Assembly (NCBI GenBank): GCA_019459455.1
Contig: JAIBEX010000011.1
Coordinates: 106,749 to 170,748, forward strand
Origin: Weeksellaceae bacterium
Lineage (GTDB): Bacteria; Bacteroidota; Bacteroidia; Flavobacteriales; Weeksellaceae
DNA length: 64,000 bases
Direction of reading: 5' to 3'
In this document: positions 1 through 7,181 of the stretch, piece after piece
Layout of the letters: every line of letters starts with the position of its first letter
Position numbering within the stretch: the stretch's first letter is position 1
Made by a program: the position numbers and the translations under genes
Notes under the pieces: generated by a model
Databases searched by the model: none
Seen by the model: the letters and a program-made list of their open reading frames with translations, nothing else
Told to the model about the DNA's origin: nothing

Positions 1-304
1 TATTCTTATTTTTTACTGCAAGCGCGAGCGCGGTTCTGTGGTGTTGGTGAGCGAGCTTGTAGCGCGATTTGTCGCGGTAGAAAATTCCGAATTTATTGAG
101 AAAAAAAATTTCAGCAGTGGAGTTCCCGTGCTCCCGGCTTAGACTCAAAAATTTCCGCAGAGAAAGCGTATCGTAGGAAATCTGTCGGTACGTGCTGTCC
201 AGAATTGCATTATCCACTTTTTTATCACTCATTATATCCGGAATTTTCTGTCCTGAAATAAAGCAGGAGAAAAAAAACAAGCCCGTCCACAGATTAAATC
301 TCAT
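1..304 (-). CDS. N-terminal part of a probable TPR sensor histidine kinase (runs off the window)
   Basis: The reverse strand is open from an ATG at 302-304 to the window edge (101 codons). The first 20 residues form a signal peptide (MRFNLWTGLFFFSCFISG). They are followed by helical sequence that includes a TPR-like stretch (GIFYRDKSRYKLAHQHH). It starts 4 bp after the stop of the LytTR response regulator on the same strand. In Bacteroidota the partner of such a regulator is typically a LytS-type kinase with periplasmic TPRs, one membrane helix and a His_kinase/HATPase module. The kinase part is outside the window, so the identification is inferred from context and the N-terminal architecture. 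Confidence 0.6.
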   Translation of the reverse strand, partial: MRFNLWTGLFFFSCFISGQKIPDIMSDKKVDNAILDSTYRQISYDTLSLRKFLSLSREHGNSTAEIFFLNKFGIFYRDKSRYKLAHQHHRTALALAVKNKN

Positions 305-308
305 GATG

Positions 309-1040
309 TCAGAATTGATCGAGGAAACTGGTCTTTTTTTGCCGGGATACCGGAATTTTAGCCTGGTTGGTTAGCACAACGTAGGAATCGCTTTTCAGGT
401 ATTCCTGAACTTTGTTCATGTTGATGATGTATGAATGATGCACCCTGAAGAAATCCTCAGTCAGTTTTTCCTCCAATTGCTTTAATGGTATTGAAACGAC
501 AATTTTCTTTCCGTTTTCAAGAAATATAGTAGAGTAGTTGCCATCGCTCTCACAGTATACGACCTCCTCCGGTTTCAGGAACATCAGTTTTCCGTCTGTG
601 TTGATGATGATCTTTTTATGCCCTTCTCTCTCTGCCTTCCCCTCCAGTTTCTCCTCCAGATAATCAATAAGGTGATGCTCTTTCTTAAATCGTTTTATTT
701 TTTCTATACAGAGTTTTACACTTTCGGAATCTGCAGGTTTCTGAAGAAAATCCAAACACTGCTGTTTGATTGCCGGCAGGGCATACTCATGATAGGCAGT
801 TGTAATGATTACCGCAAATTTTCTGTTGGGGAATTTCTCAAGGAATTCAAAGCCGCTCATTTCGGGCATTTCCACATCTACAAAAACAGCATCAACCGGA
901 TTTTCATGCAAATATTTAGCTGCTGCAGTCGCACTGCTGAAAGAGGGTAGAATCCGAATGTCTTCCTTTAGATTTTCCAGTTCCCACTTCAAACAGTCCA
1001 GCGCATCCTGCTCGTCGTCAATAAGTATTACGGTAATCAT
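309..1040 (-). CDS. LytTR-family response regulator
   Basis: 243 residues. The receiver domain spans about 1-120, with acidic pocket D9-D10, phospho-acceptor D55 in VFVDVEMP, a T/S switch region near 80 and K101 in LQKP. The LytTR DNA-binding domain spans about 142-243 and includes the usual CESDGNYSTIF and VHHSYIINM stretches. LytTR domains bind pairs of short direct repeats about two helical turns apart. The gene precedes and is probably co-transcribed with the truncated kinase at 1-304. Its own promoter region contains an 11-bp inverted repeat around the -7 element (1045-1080), which suggests autoregulation. Target genes are unknown. Confidence 0.93.
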   Translation of the reverse strand: MITVILIDDEQDALDCLKWELENLKEDIRILPSFSSATAAAKYLHENPVDAVFVDVEMPEMSGFEFLEKFPNRKFAVIITTAYHEYALPAIKQQCLDFLQKPADSESVKLCIEKIKRFKKEHHLIDYLEEKLEGKAEREGHKKIIINTDGKLMFLKPEEVVYCESDGNYSTIFLENGKKIVVSIPLKQLEEKLTEDFFRVHHSYIINMNKVQEYLKSDSYVVLTNQAKIPVSRQKKTSFLDQF

Positions 1041-1044
1041 CGGG

Positions 1045-1080
1045 GTAGTTTATTTCAAAGTTAGCGATAAAATAAACTAC
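1045..1080 (-). promoter_or_regulatory. Promoter of the LytTR regulator inside an inverted repeat
   Basis: On the reverse strand TAACTTTG (1056-1063) matches the Bacteroidota -7 consensus TAnnTTTG. It is about 16 bp upstream of the regulator's ATG. It lies in the 14-nt spacer of a perfect 11-bp inverted repeat: 1045-1055 (gtagtttattt) against 1070-1080. The arms would cover the -7 flank and the transcription start, so the repeat can act as an operator or, if transcribed in part, as a short hairpin. No good -33 TTG is visible, which fits an activated or otherwise controlled promoter. Confidence 0.5.
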
Positions 1081-1256
1081 TATTTAAAAATGCTGATGAA
1101 TTTGGACTCAATTCGGCATCTTTTTACCAATATAATCGATTAAACATAGAAAATGGACAGATTATACAATTTTTGTAACCATTTATGTATAGGAGGAGCA
1201 CTATTGGCAGATTTGTGTATAATTTTGATAAACAAAACTAATAACCATTTTTTCTT

Positions 1257-1290
1257 CAAAACCGTCTCAGCATCCTGGGACGGTTTTTTT
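1257..1290 (+). terminator. Rho-independent terminator without an upstream gene
   Basis: A nine-pair stem CCGTCTCAG/CTGGGACGG (one G-U) with loop CATC, flanked by A and T runs and followed by eight T. The T run is on the + strand, where no gene precedes it. The nearest + strand -7-like element ends at 1227, so it could end a very short transcript. It resembles the terminator at 14508-14538. Confidence 0.75.
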
Positions 1291-1324
1291 TATCGAGCAT
1301 CTTCATTCAATCGTCCATATGCGA

Positions 1325-1357
1325 TAATAAAAGAAGCACTGACAGAATCAGTGCTTC
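1325..1357 (-). terminator. Terminator of the tail-fibre-domain gene
   Basis: A perfect 10-bp stem at 1333-1342/1348-1357 (gaagcactga/tcagtgcttc) with a 5-nt loop. On the reverse strand it is followed by a TTTTATT run and lies 18 bp past the stop codon of the gene at 1376-2518. Confidence 0.85.
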
Positions 1358-1375
1358 CAACCTACAAATAAAAAT

Positions 1376-2518
1376 TTACTTTTTATTTTCAAGCGCTTTT
1401 ATCCTTTTTTCCAGATTTTCGATAATGAGTTGCTGCTCCTGCAATGCCTTGAGCGCAACCACTGCCAATCCAGAATAATTTACAAACAGTTGGTCCTGTT
1501 CGGACGGATTACCGTCGTTGGCCGTATGGGAAGTGACCAGTTCAGGGAAATATTTCTGCAGATCCTGGGCAGTTACGCCAATATCTTTCCGATGTTTGGG
1601 ATTGTTGTTTCTATATTCATATCGCCATAAATTGAGTTTGTTTACAGACTCCAGGACCGGATCCATTTTTTCGAAATTGGTTTTTACCCTGGCATCAGAT
1701 AAAGAAGTATATACTCCGGTAACTCCGTCAAAACTGCCCAAATTGGTTGCTTTACCAATAATCATGTTACCGCTTATGGAAGGGTAGAGACTCCATCCCG
1801 TATTTGCGGTGGTATTATGGATTCTTAAACCTGCATATTCAAAGGTACCGGAAATCCCGTTTACCTGAAATCTGTAATCCGGAAACCGTGTACCTACGCC
1901 TACATTTCCTATGGAATCCACTGTCATTTTCGGCGTACCTGCAATATTAAGGTGCACACTGCCTAAATTGTTGGTAGCACCTGTTCCGAAATCCACATCT
2001 TCATTTTTCCCGGAAAAACTACCCATATACCCTCTGTAAACGCCACCTTCATAAAGACCGAGCCAAAGACCGGACGCGCCGCCCCTGAGACCGCTTCCAC
2101 CATGCGAAGTAGCCTGGAGACCTTTTGCAAATTCGGAATATGGCACACTCAACAGTTGACTGCTGCCTGTGATGGTGTAGGTGGTACCGCCGGTAGGGTC
2201 GGCTTCAGTTTTAATGTAATAAGGTCCGTCGTACCAATCTATAGTCGAAAAGGTGCCGACCTGCGGGGTCCCCGAACCTATTGCTAAGGTCACCAGTCCA
2301 TTCGCATTTGTTATAGGAGCCGGACTGTATGTTTCTGCGTAGACCACTGGCCCCACTGCGGATCCCCTGAGTACAGAGACCTTCATCCCTATGGGCTGGC
2401 TGGCCACAAGAGCGTTACTTGCATTCCTTATGACTGCCTGATAACTCATCCTGTTGGGAGATTGGCCATTGACCAAGCAAAATAGTAGAAAGAAAAAAAT
2501 TGAGATTAAAGTTTTCAT
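1376..2518 (-). CDS. Secreted tail fiber domain protein with S74 intramolecular chaperone
   Basis: 380 residues with a signal peptide (1-19, cleavage near VNGQS). A glycine/serine-rich body follows, with pieces typical of flavobacterial tail-fibre-domain proteins (PNRMSYQAVIRNASN near 21; VGVGTRFPDYRFQVNG near 207). From S274 (SDARVKTNFEKM) the C-terminus matches the Peptidase_S74 domain and ends in a coiled coil (about 355-378). In phage tail spikes this domain trimerises the fibre and then cleaves itself at the serine using a Ser-Lys pair. The same spacing, S274 and K279, is kept here, so self-release is plausible. No phage genes are nearby, so it is probably a host surface fibre or adhesin. 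The downstream end of a two-gene unit with 2545-3012. Confidence 0.85.
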   Translation of the reverse strand: MKTLISIFFFLLFCLVNGQSPNRMSYQAVIRNASNALVASQPIGMKVSVLRGSAVGPVVYAETYSPAPITNANGLVTLAIGSGTPQVGTFSTIDWYDGPYYIKTEADPTGGTTYTITGSSQLLSVPYSEFAKGLQATSHGGSGLRGGASGLWLGLYEGGVYRGYMGSFSGKNEDVDFGTGATNNLGSVHLNIAGTPKMTVDSIGNVGVGTRFPDYRFQVNGISGTFEYAGLRIHNTTANTGWSLYPSISGNMIIGKATNLGSFDGVTGVYTSLSDARVKTNFEKMDPVLESVNKLNLWRYEYRNNNPKHRKDIGVTAQDLQKYFPELVTSHTANDGNPSEQDQLFVNYSGLAVVALKALQEQQLIIENLEKRIKALENKK

Positions 2519-2544
2519 AAGTTTGTGCTTTTGAGGTTTATACT

Positions 2545-3012
2545 TTATTTTTTAATGATTTTAAATGTTTTGATTGGTGTGGAATGATCCAGAACCACCA
2601 AAATATATACGCCCGAACTCATGGTCTGCATAGGTATTACCGTTTGCTGTTCCTTGATTTCTGTTTTGGAGATTAATCTTCCGCTTTGCTCCACCAACTG
2701 ATAATTGAGATTTCTGATTGACCTGTTGGTGATACTTAAAGTGAGGTCGGCCATTGTTGGATTGGGATAGATGACCATTTCCAATTTAACATCCGTATTT
2801 TGTGAAATTCCCAAGGTGGTTATTTCAAATGGCTGCTGTACGCCTTCAGATACGGAAACGCCCGAAGATTTTGTTGTAAAGAAAATCTGCCCGACAGAGT
2901 AATCTATTTTGCCCGAGGATCCCGAGATACTCCCTCCGGAAGCATTAACAGAATACTGGGCGATGCAGAATTGTGCTGCACACAGGTAAAAGAGAAGTAG
3001 GATTTTTTTCAT
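2545..3012 (-). CDS. Secreted protein with T9SS type A sorting domain
   Basis: 155 residues starting at the ATG at 3010-3012 (MKKILLLFYLC), which gives a clean signal peptide ending near FCIAQ. An upstream in-frame start would add 21 unlikely residues. A short region with SGSSGKIDYSVGQIFF is common in small Bacteroidota secreted proteins. The C-terminus from about 80 (YPNPTMADLTLSI to KTFKIIKK) is a type A T9SS signal, used for export by the type IX system and cell-surface anchoring. There is no catalytic domain. It sits 26 bp before the S74 gene and is probably co-transcribed with it. Confidence 0.85.
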   Translation of the reverse strand: MKKILLLFYLCAAQFCIAQYSVNASGGSISGSSGKIDYSVGQIFFTTKSSGVSVSEGVQQPFEITTLGISQNTDVKLEMVIYPNPTMADLTLSITNRSIRNLNYQLVEQSGRLISKTEIKEQQTVIPMQTMSSGVYILVVLDHSTPIKTFKIIKK

Positions 3013-3181
3013 AATTGTTTTTTTATAGGTTATCGTTCGTTGAATTGAAAGCACACCCGCTTGGGTACCTAACAAATTCGTGCGGGAAGAATAGATGGGG
3101 ATGTTTATTGGCCCTCAATTGAGGTTCAGTTAATCCGGTGCAGTATTAGACTCGTTCATAGTTTCAGGTTTTAGTTGTAAT

Positions 3182-3189
3182 CAAAATTA
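3182..3189 (-). promoter_or_regulatory. Candidate -7 element for the T9SS protein gene
   Basis: The reverse strand reads TAATTTTG (TAnnTTTG). It would give a leader of about 160 nt before the ATG at 3012. No -33 TTG lies at a usual distance, so this is tentative. Confidence 0.35.
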
Positions 3190-3407
3190 TGTAAATAATT
3201 CAAGTGAAAATCTGCCGCTACCGGCCGCACCACGATTATTGTACGTGAATATCTGCATTTTAAAAAGTTATACTGCCTTCTGTACAGTATTTTAAACCAC
3301 TTGTACAAAGGTGGATGGTCATTATTTTTTTTAGAGTAAATTTATAATGAGTCAGAATTCCTTCCATTGTGGCACAGGGCTGAAAAATGAGGTTATTAAA
3401 TTTTGTA

Positions 3408-3415
3408 TACCTTTG
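3408..3415 (+). promoter_or_regulatory. -7 element upstream of the CNNM/CBS gene
   Basis: TACCTTTG matches TAnnTTTG and sits 23 bp before the ATG at 3439, giving a leader of about 18 nt. Confidence 0.5.
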
Positions 3416-3438
3416 CAAAAAATATTTTTAATTTCTAA

Positions 3439-4797
3439 ATGGATTCGGACATAATCAAGCTGCTCCTGGCTTTATTCTTAGTACTACTGAATGGCTTTTT
3501 TGTAGCAGCAGAATTCTCAATCGTTAAAGTTCGTTATTCCCAGATCCAGCTTAAAGCTGCTGAAGGGAATTCAATGGCCAAGCAGGCCGAACACATCATT
3601 AAGCATCTGGATGAATATCTTTCTGCAACGCAGTTGGGTATTACACTGGCTTCCCTTGCCTTGGGATGGGTGGGCGAAAGTGCAATGCATCATATTATTG
3701 AAAAGCTTTTCCACTATTTTAATGTAGCAGTGGAGCAGGCTACAGTGACCACCATTTCACTCGTCATCAGCTTCCTTCTGATCACGGTAATGCATATTGT
3801 TTTTGGAGAACTTATTCCAAAATCAATTGCCATCCGCAAAGCGGAGGCCACGACCATGGCCATTGCGATGCCGCTTAGGATTTTCTATACTGTTTTCAAA
3901 CCGTTTATCTGGGCCATGAATAAAATGTCCAATGCGGTTCTGCGCCTCATGAAAATCCATCCTGCATCCGAGCATGAAATCCATTCAACGGAGGAATTGC
4001 AGCTCCTTGTGAAGCAGTCGGCGGATTCCGGCGAAATTCAGGAAGAGAACTATGAAATTATCAAGAATGCCTTCGACTTTACGGACCACTCTGCCAAACA
4101 GATCATGGTGCCGCGTCAGAATATTCTCTCCATTGATATTGAAGATCCGATAGAAGAAGTCATCACCCAGATCATGGACAGTGGATATTCAAGGATTCCG
4201 GTCTATACGGATTCGATTGACAATGTAATTGGGATATTTTATGCAAAAGAAATCATCCGTGAATATGTGCGGCGCAAAGGCGATATCACCCACGAAGACC
4301 TTCACCGTTTAATGCGGGAGGCCTTTTTCGTGGTTGGAAGCAAGAAGATTTCAGATCTGATGAAAATCTTTCAGCAAAAAAAACAGCATTTGGCTGTGGT
4401 TATTGATGAATTTGGTGGTACGGAAGGTATTATCACTCTGGAGGACATCCTTGAAGAACTTGTCGGAGAGATACAGGATGAGGAGGACGATGAGGAAAAA
4501 GTCGTGGACCAGGTTGGAGACAATATTTTCTGGGTTCAGGCCACGCAGCCACTGGATGAGATCAACGAATTTCTGCCGAAGAAATTTCCGCTGTCCGAGG
4601 AAGGTGAGTTCAACACCCTGGCAGGCTACATACTCCACGAGCTGGAAGATATCCCGGAAGAAAACCAGGAATTCGAAATGAACAGTTACCACTTCAAAAT
4701 TCTGAAGATGAATAATAAAAGTGTGGAGATGGTGGAACTGGTGTATGACGAACGGAATGTGGTGGATGAAATTGTGGAAGAACTCGGTGAAATATAA
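3439..4797 (+). CDS. CNNM-domain transporter with CBS pair and CorC/HlyC domain
   Basis: 452 residues. The CNNM (DUF21) membrane domain covers about 1-190, starting with a hydrophobic segment (IIKLLLALFLVLLNG) and the conserved LSATQLGITLASLALGW. A CBS-domain pair covers about 215-335 (DFTDHSAKQIMVPR, DEFGGTEGIITLEDILEELVGEI). A CorC_HlyC domain forms the C-terminus (about 350-432). Family members are inner-membrane divalent-cation (Mg2+/Co2+) transporters or exporters regulated by nucleotides bound at the CBS pair. Databases usually name them hemolysin family proteins, but haemolysis is not their function. clpS starts 10 bp after its stop, so the two may be co-transcribed. Confidence 0.92.
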   Translation: MDSDIIKLLLALFLVLLNGFFVAAEFSIVKVRYSQIQLKAAEGNSMAKQAEHIIKHLDEYLSATQLGITLASLALGWVGESAMHHIIEKLFHYFNVAVEQATVTTISLVISFLLITVMHIVFGELIPKSIAIRKAEATTMAIAMPLRIFYTVFKPFIWAMNKMSNAVLRLMKIHPASEHEIHSTEELQLLVKQSADSGEIQEENYEIIKNAFDFTDHSAKQIMVPRQNILSIDIEDPIEEVITQIMDSGYSRIPVYTDSIDNVIGIFYAKEIIREYVRRKGDITHEDLHRLMREAFFVVGSKKISDLMKIFQQKKQHLAVVIDEFGGTEGIITLEDILEELVGEIQDEEDDEEKVVDQVGDNIFWVQATQPLDEINEFLPKKFPLSEEGEFNTLAGYILHELEDIPEENQEFEMNSYHFKILKMNNKSVEMVELVYDERNVVDEIVEELGEI

Positions 4798-4807
4798 AGA
4801 AAGGCCA

Positions 4808-5116
4808 ATGCTTCGAAAGATATATTTTTCAAGAAACTACGAGGATCCGAAGCGGGAGTATGACGAGGAAGTCATGCTGCTGGAGCAGGAGGACGAAATT
4901 AACAAACTCATTCTCTGGAATGACGATGTAAATACTTTTGATTTTGTAATTGAATCTTTAATCGAAGTTTGCAAGCATACCCCCGAACAGGCCGAACAGT
5001 GCACCATCCTGGTTCATTACAAAGGCAAATGCACGGTAAAAACAGGATCCATGGATGTTCTGAAACCCATGCATAAACAGCTGGGCGACAGAGGGCTTAC
5101 AAGCGAAATCGTATAG
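4808..5116 (+). CDS. clpS: ATP-dependent Clp protease adaptor ClpS
   Basis: 102 residues from the ATG at 4808. The frame is open further upstream but there it is only a shadow of the preceding gene. The core LILWNDDVNTFDFVIESL and CTILVHYKGKCTV is the ClpS fold that binds N-degron substrates and hands them to ClpA/ClpC. The NDD motif and the following helix form the N-end-residue pocket. An acidic N-terminal extension (EYDEEVMLLEQEDE) precedes the core, as in flavobacterial homologues. Confidence 0.92.
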   Translation: MLRKIYFSRNYEDPKREYDEEVMLLEQEDEINKLILWNDDVNTFDFVIESLIEVCKHTPEQAEQCTILVHYKGKCTVKTGSMDVLKPMHKQLGDRGLTSEIV

Positions 5117-5362
5117 AGCACAAACCGAAATTAAATGTAACCCTTGTTGAAGAATGAGGGTAATTTTTTTCCATGACACCCTGTGAGGACTGAGCTGTTT
5201 TCTATTACGCAGAAGGACAGCATGACCCGACTGTTCCACCCAGCGCGCCCGTGTTCAAAATGATTTCATTGATAAAATTCATGGTGAAATGGTTGAATAA
5301 CCAAAAATAAATGACGATTTTTGAACTTCTCAAATAATAAACCTAAAACCCAAAGATAAACA

Positions 5363-6304
5363 ATGGAGCAAAATATTTTAGACTGTGTTATTGTAGGATC
5401 GGGACCTTCCGGATTTACGGCGGCGATTTATGCTGCGAGAGCCGACCTGAAACCACAGTTATATACGGGACTTGAACCTGGCGGACAACTTACGACCACT
5501 ACGGAAGTTGATAATTTTCCAGGATATCCCGATGGGATTACGGGCCCGCAAATGATGCTTGATTTGCAGAAGCAGGCTGAAAGATTTGAGACCAAAGTTC
5601 ATTATGAACTTATTACGAAAGTGGAATTTTCAAAGGAAACAGGCGGTATCCATAAACTGTGGGCGGGCAATAAGGAAATTCTCGCCAAAACCGTCATCAT
5701 ATCGACCGGAGCGACGGCAAAATATCTTGGAATTGACGATGAGAAAAAATATGCCGGTGGAGGCGTATCAGCCTGCGCGACCTGCGACGGTTTTTTCTAC
5801 AAAGGGAAAGATGTGGTTGTGGTAGGTGCAGGAGATACCGCAGCAGAAGAAGCAACCTATCTTGCGAAACTGACCAATAAAGTGACGATGCTCGTACGTA
5901 AAGATACATTTCGTGCATCCAAAGCCATGATCCACCGCGTTGAAAACACTGCTAACATCGATGTGAAATTCAATCACGAACTCATCGGGATTGAAGGGGA
6001 GAATGCCTTAGTCGAAAGGGCGGTTGTCATCAATAATCTTACGAAAGAAACTTCCAAAATTGATGTACACGGTATCTTTATCGCCATCGGACATAAACCG
6101 AACACCGATATTTTTGCAGGTCAGATTGATTTGGATGAAAACGGCTACATCAAAACCGTTCCCGGAACTACAAGGACCAATTTGCCGGGTATTTTTGCGG
6201 CCGGCGATGTTCAGGACCATATTTACAGACAGGCAATCACTGCAGCAGGAAGCGGATGCATGGCCGCCATGGATGCTGAAAAATATTTAGCAGAACTTCA
6301 ATAA
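5363..6304 (+). CDS. trxB: Thioredoxin-disulfide reductase
   Basis: 313 residues, the usual length. FAD-binding GSGPSG at 12-17, redox-active C138-A-T-C141, the NADPH site GAGDTAAEEA around 155-165 and the C-terminal FAD motif FAAGDVQD are all present. It reduces thioredoxin with NADPH in the cytoplasm and could feed the thioredoxin and peroxiredoxin encoded at 40526-41491. It is followed after 64 bp by crcB on the same strand. Confidence 0.97.
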   Translation: MEQNILDCVIVGSGPSGFTAAIYAARADLKPQLYTGLEPGGQLTTTTEVDNFPGYPDGITGPQMMLDLQKQAERFETKVHYELITKVEFSKETGGIHKLWAGNKEILAKTVIISTGATAKYLGIDDEKKYAGGGVSACATCDGFFYKGKDVVVVGAGDTAAEEATYLAKLTNKVTMLVRKDTFRASKAMIHRVENTANIDVKFNHELIGIEGENALVERAVVINNLTKETSKIDVHGIFIAIGHKPNTDIFAGQIDLDENGYIKTVPGTTRTNLPGIFAAGDVQDHIYRQAITAAGSGCMAAMDAEKYLAELQ

Positions 6305-6368
6305 CTGAAGACTCAGTTTCAGCTATACGCAACCGGTAAAATAACCGTCGGAGGTTCAAAATAAACTG

Positions 6369-6731
6369 ATGAAAAACTTATTGCTCATCTTCCTTGGAGG
6401 AGGCTTTGGGAGTGTGCTCCGGTTTCTGGTCTCCAATTATACCCAAAAAATCTTGAATTTTGGCGGTTTTCCCCTGGGAACTTTCTTGGTCAATATAGCA
6501 GGATGTTTCCTGATTGGAATTTTCTCGTCCTGGTTTCTTAGGGAGGAGGGTATTTCTAAATTCCTACTGATTGCCGGTTTTTGCGGCGGTTTTACGACTT
6601 TTTCAACCTTCTCTGCGGAAGGTCTGATGATGTGGCAGAACGGAAATTACATCATGTTGCTGATTTACATCGTTTTGAGCGTTGCAGTAGGATTGGTTGC
6701 CGTATTTCTTGGGTCAAGGATCATGATTTAA
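6369..6731 (+). CDS. crcB: Fluoride efflux channel CrcB/Fluc
   Basis: 120 residues with four membrane helices. The N-terminal GGGFGSVLRF, the central NIAGCFLIG and GFCGGFTTFSTF motif typical of Fluc channels are present. Fluc works as a dual-topology dimer that exports fluoride passively. I looked for a fluoride riboswitch in 6305-6368 and saw none, so it may be co-transcribed with trxB. Confidence 0.93.
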   Translation: MKNLLLIFLGGGFGSVLRFLVSNYTQKILNFGGFPLGTFLVNIAGCFLIGIFSSWFLREEGISKFLLIAGFCGGFTTFSTFSAEGLMMWQNGNYIMLLIYIVLSVAVGLVAVFLGSRIMI

Positions 6732-6758
6732 ATCCCTTACTGAACTGAGACAATGTTT

Positions 6759-7091
6759 CTACCTGATAATCTTGTTATTATCGGGACGGAACTTTTCTTT
6801 TCCGGTTAGAAGTTCAAAGAAAAAACGAAAATCGGAAATAAGGGTCTGCACAGGTGCTTTCAAACCGGTGGGTTTATTTTTCTCAAAGAAAACATGTCCA
6901 AGTGCCGGCACTCCAAGCAATGTGATTGGAAGGTACCATAAGAAGCGTTCCTGGCCGGAATAGATCACATAGATCGCAATCCAGATGGTGAAAAAGATCC
7001 CCAGAAAATGAAACACCCTGTTCAACGGTTTCATGTGTTGGGTAATATAGAATTCATGGAATTCTTCGTATGACGTTGGCTTTTTATCCAT
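6759..7091 (-). CDS. DUF962 / Mpo1-like membrane protein
   Basis: 110 residues. The family signature SYEEFHEFYITQHMKPLNRVFHFLG near 7-31 (Y..H..P.NR..H..G) is followed by two hydrophobic segments (about 32-48 and 52-66). The yeast homologue Mpo1 is an iron-dependent dioxygenase acting on 2-hydroxy fatty acids. The bacterial function is not established. It ends 27 bp from the convergent crcB gene. Confidence 0.8.
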   Translation of the reverse strand: MDKKPTSYEEFHEFYITQHMKPLNRVFHFLGIFFTIWIAIYVIYSGQERFLWYLPITLLGVPALGHVFFEKNKPTGLKAPVQTLISDFRFFFELLTGKEKFRPDNNKIIR

Positions 7092-7181
7092 TTTTAATTT
7101 TTATTGATAGGCAGCTGAATGCTGCAGTTTTTATTGGTTCTTACTTTCTGACCAGATATGCATTCACGAACATATTATAGT

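Larger units (their letters stand above)
1041..1375. other. Intergenic region with an orphan + strand terminator
   Basis: No convincing coding sequence. A short + strand open frame at 1153-1371 runs straight through a terminator and is not credible. The region holds the regulator promoter and inverted repeat (1045-1080), a + strand -7-like TAATTTTG at 1220-1227, a strong + strand terminator (1257-1290) with no gene in front of it, and the reverse-strand terminator of the downstream gene (1325-1357). Confidence 0.6.
3013..3438. other. Divergent intergenic region
   Basis: An AT-rich region of 426 bp between the reverse-strand secreted-protein pair and the + strand CNNM gene. It holds candidate -7 elements for both directions (3182-3189 reverse, 3408-3415 forward) and a short inverted repeat near 3272-3292 (atactg...cagtat). 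No coding sequence was found. Confidence 0.6.

Noticed and set aside
1376..3012. Prophage remnant because of the tail-fibre chaperone domain
   Set aside because: The protein has a signal peptide and is paired with a T9SS protein. No other phage gene, integrase or attachment site is nearby.
3439..4797. Assignment as the gliding protein GldE
   Set aside because: The CNNM/CBS/CorC architecture is shared, but the sequence fits the general hemolysin-type transporter group and no gld gene is nearby.
5117..5362. Terminator after clpS in the gap before trxB
   Set aside because: Only a five-bp accct/agggt stem with a 12-nt loop precedes the T run at about 5164; too weak to call.
6305..6368. Fluoride riboswitch in front of crcB
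   Set aside because: None of the conserved riboswitch sequence or pseudoknot pairing can be seen in the 64 bp.
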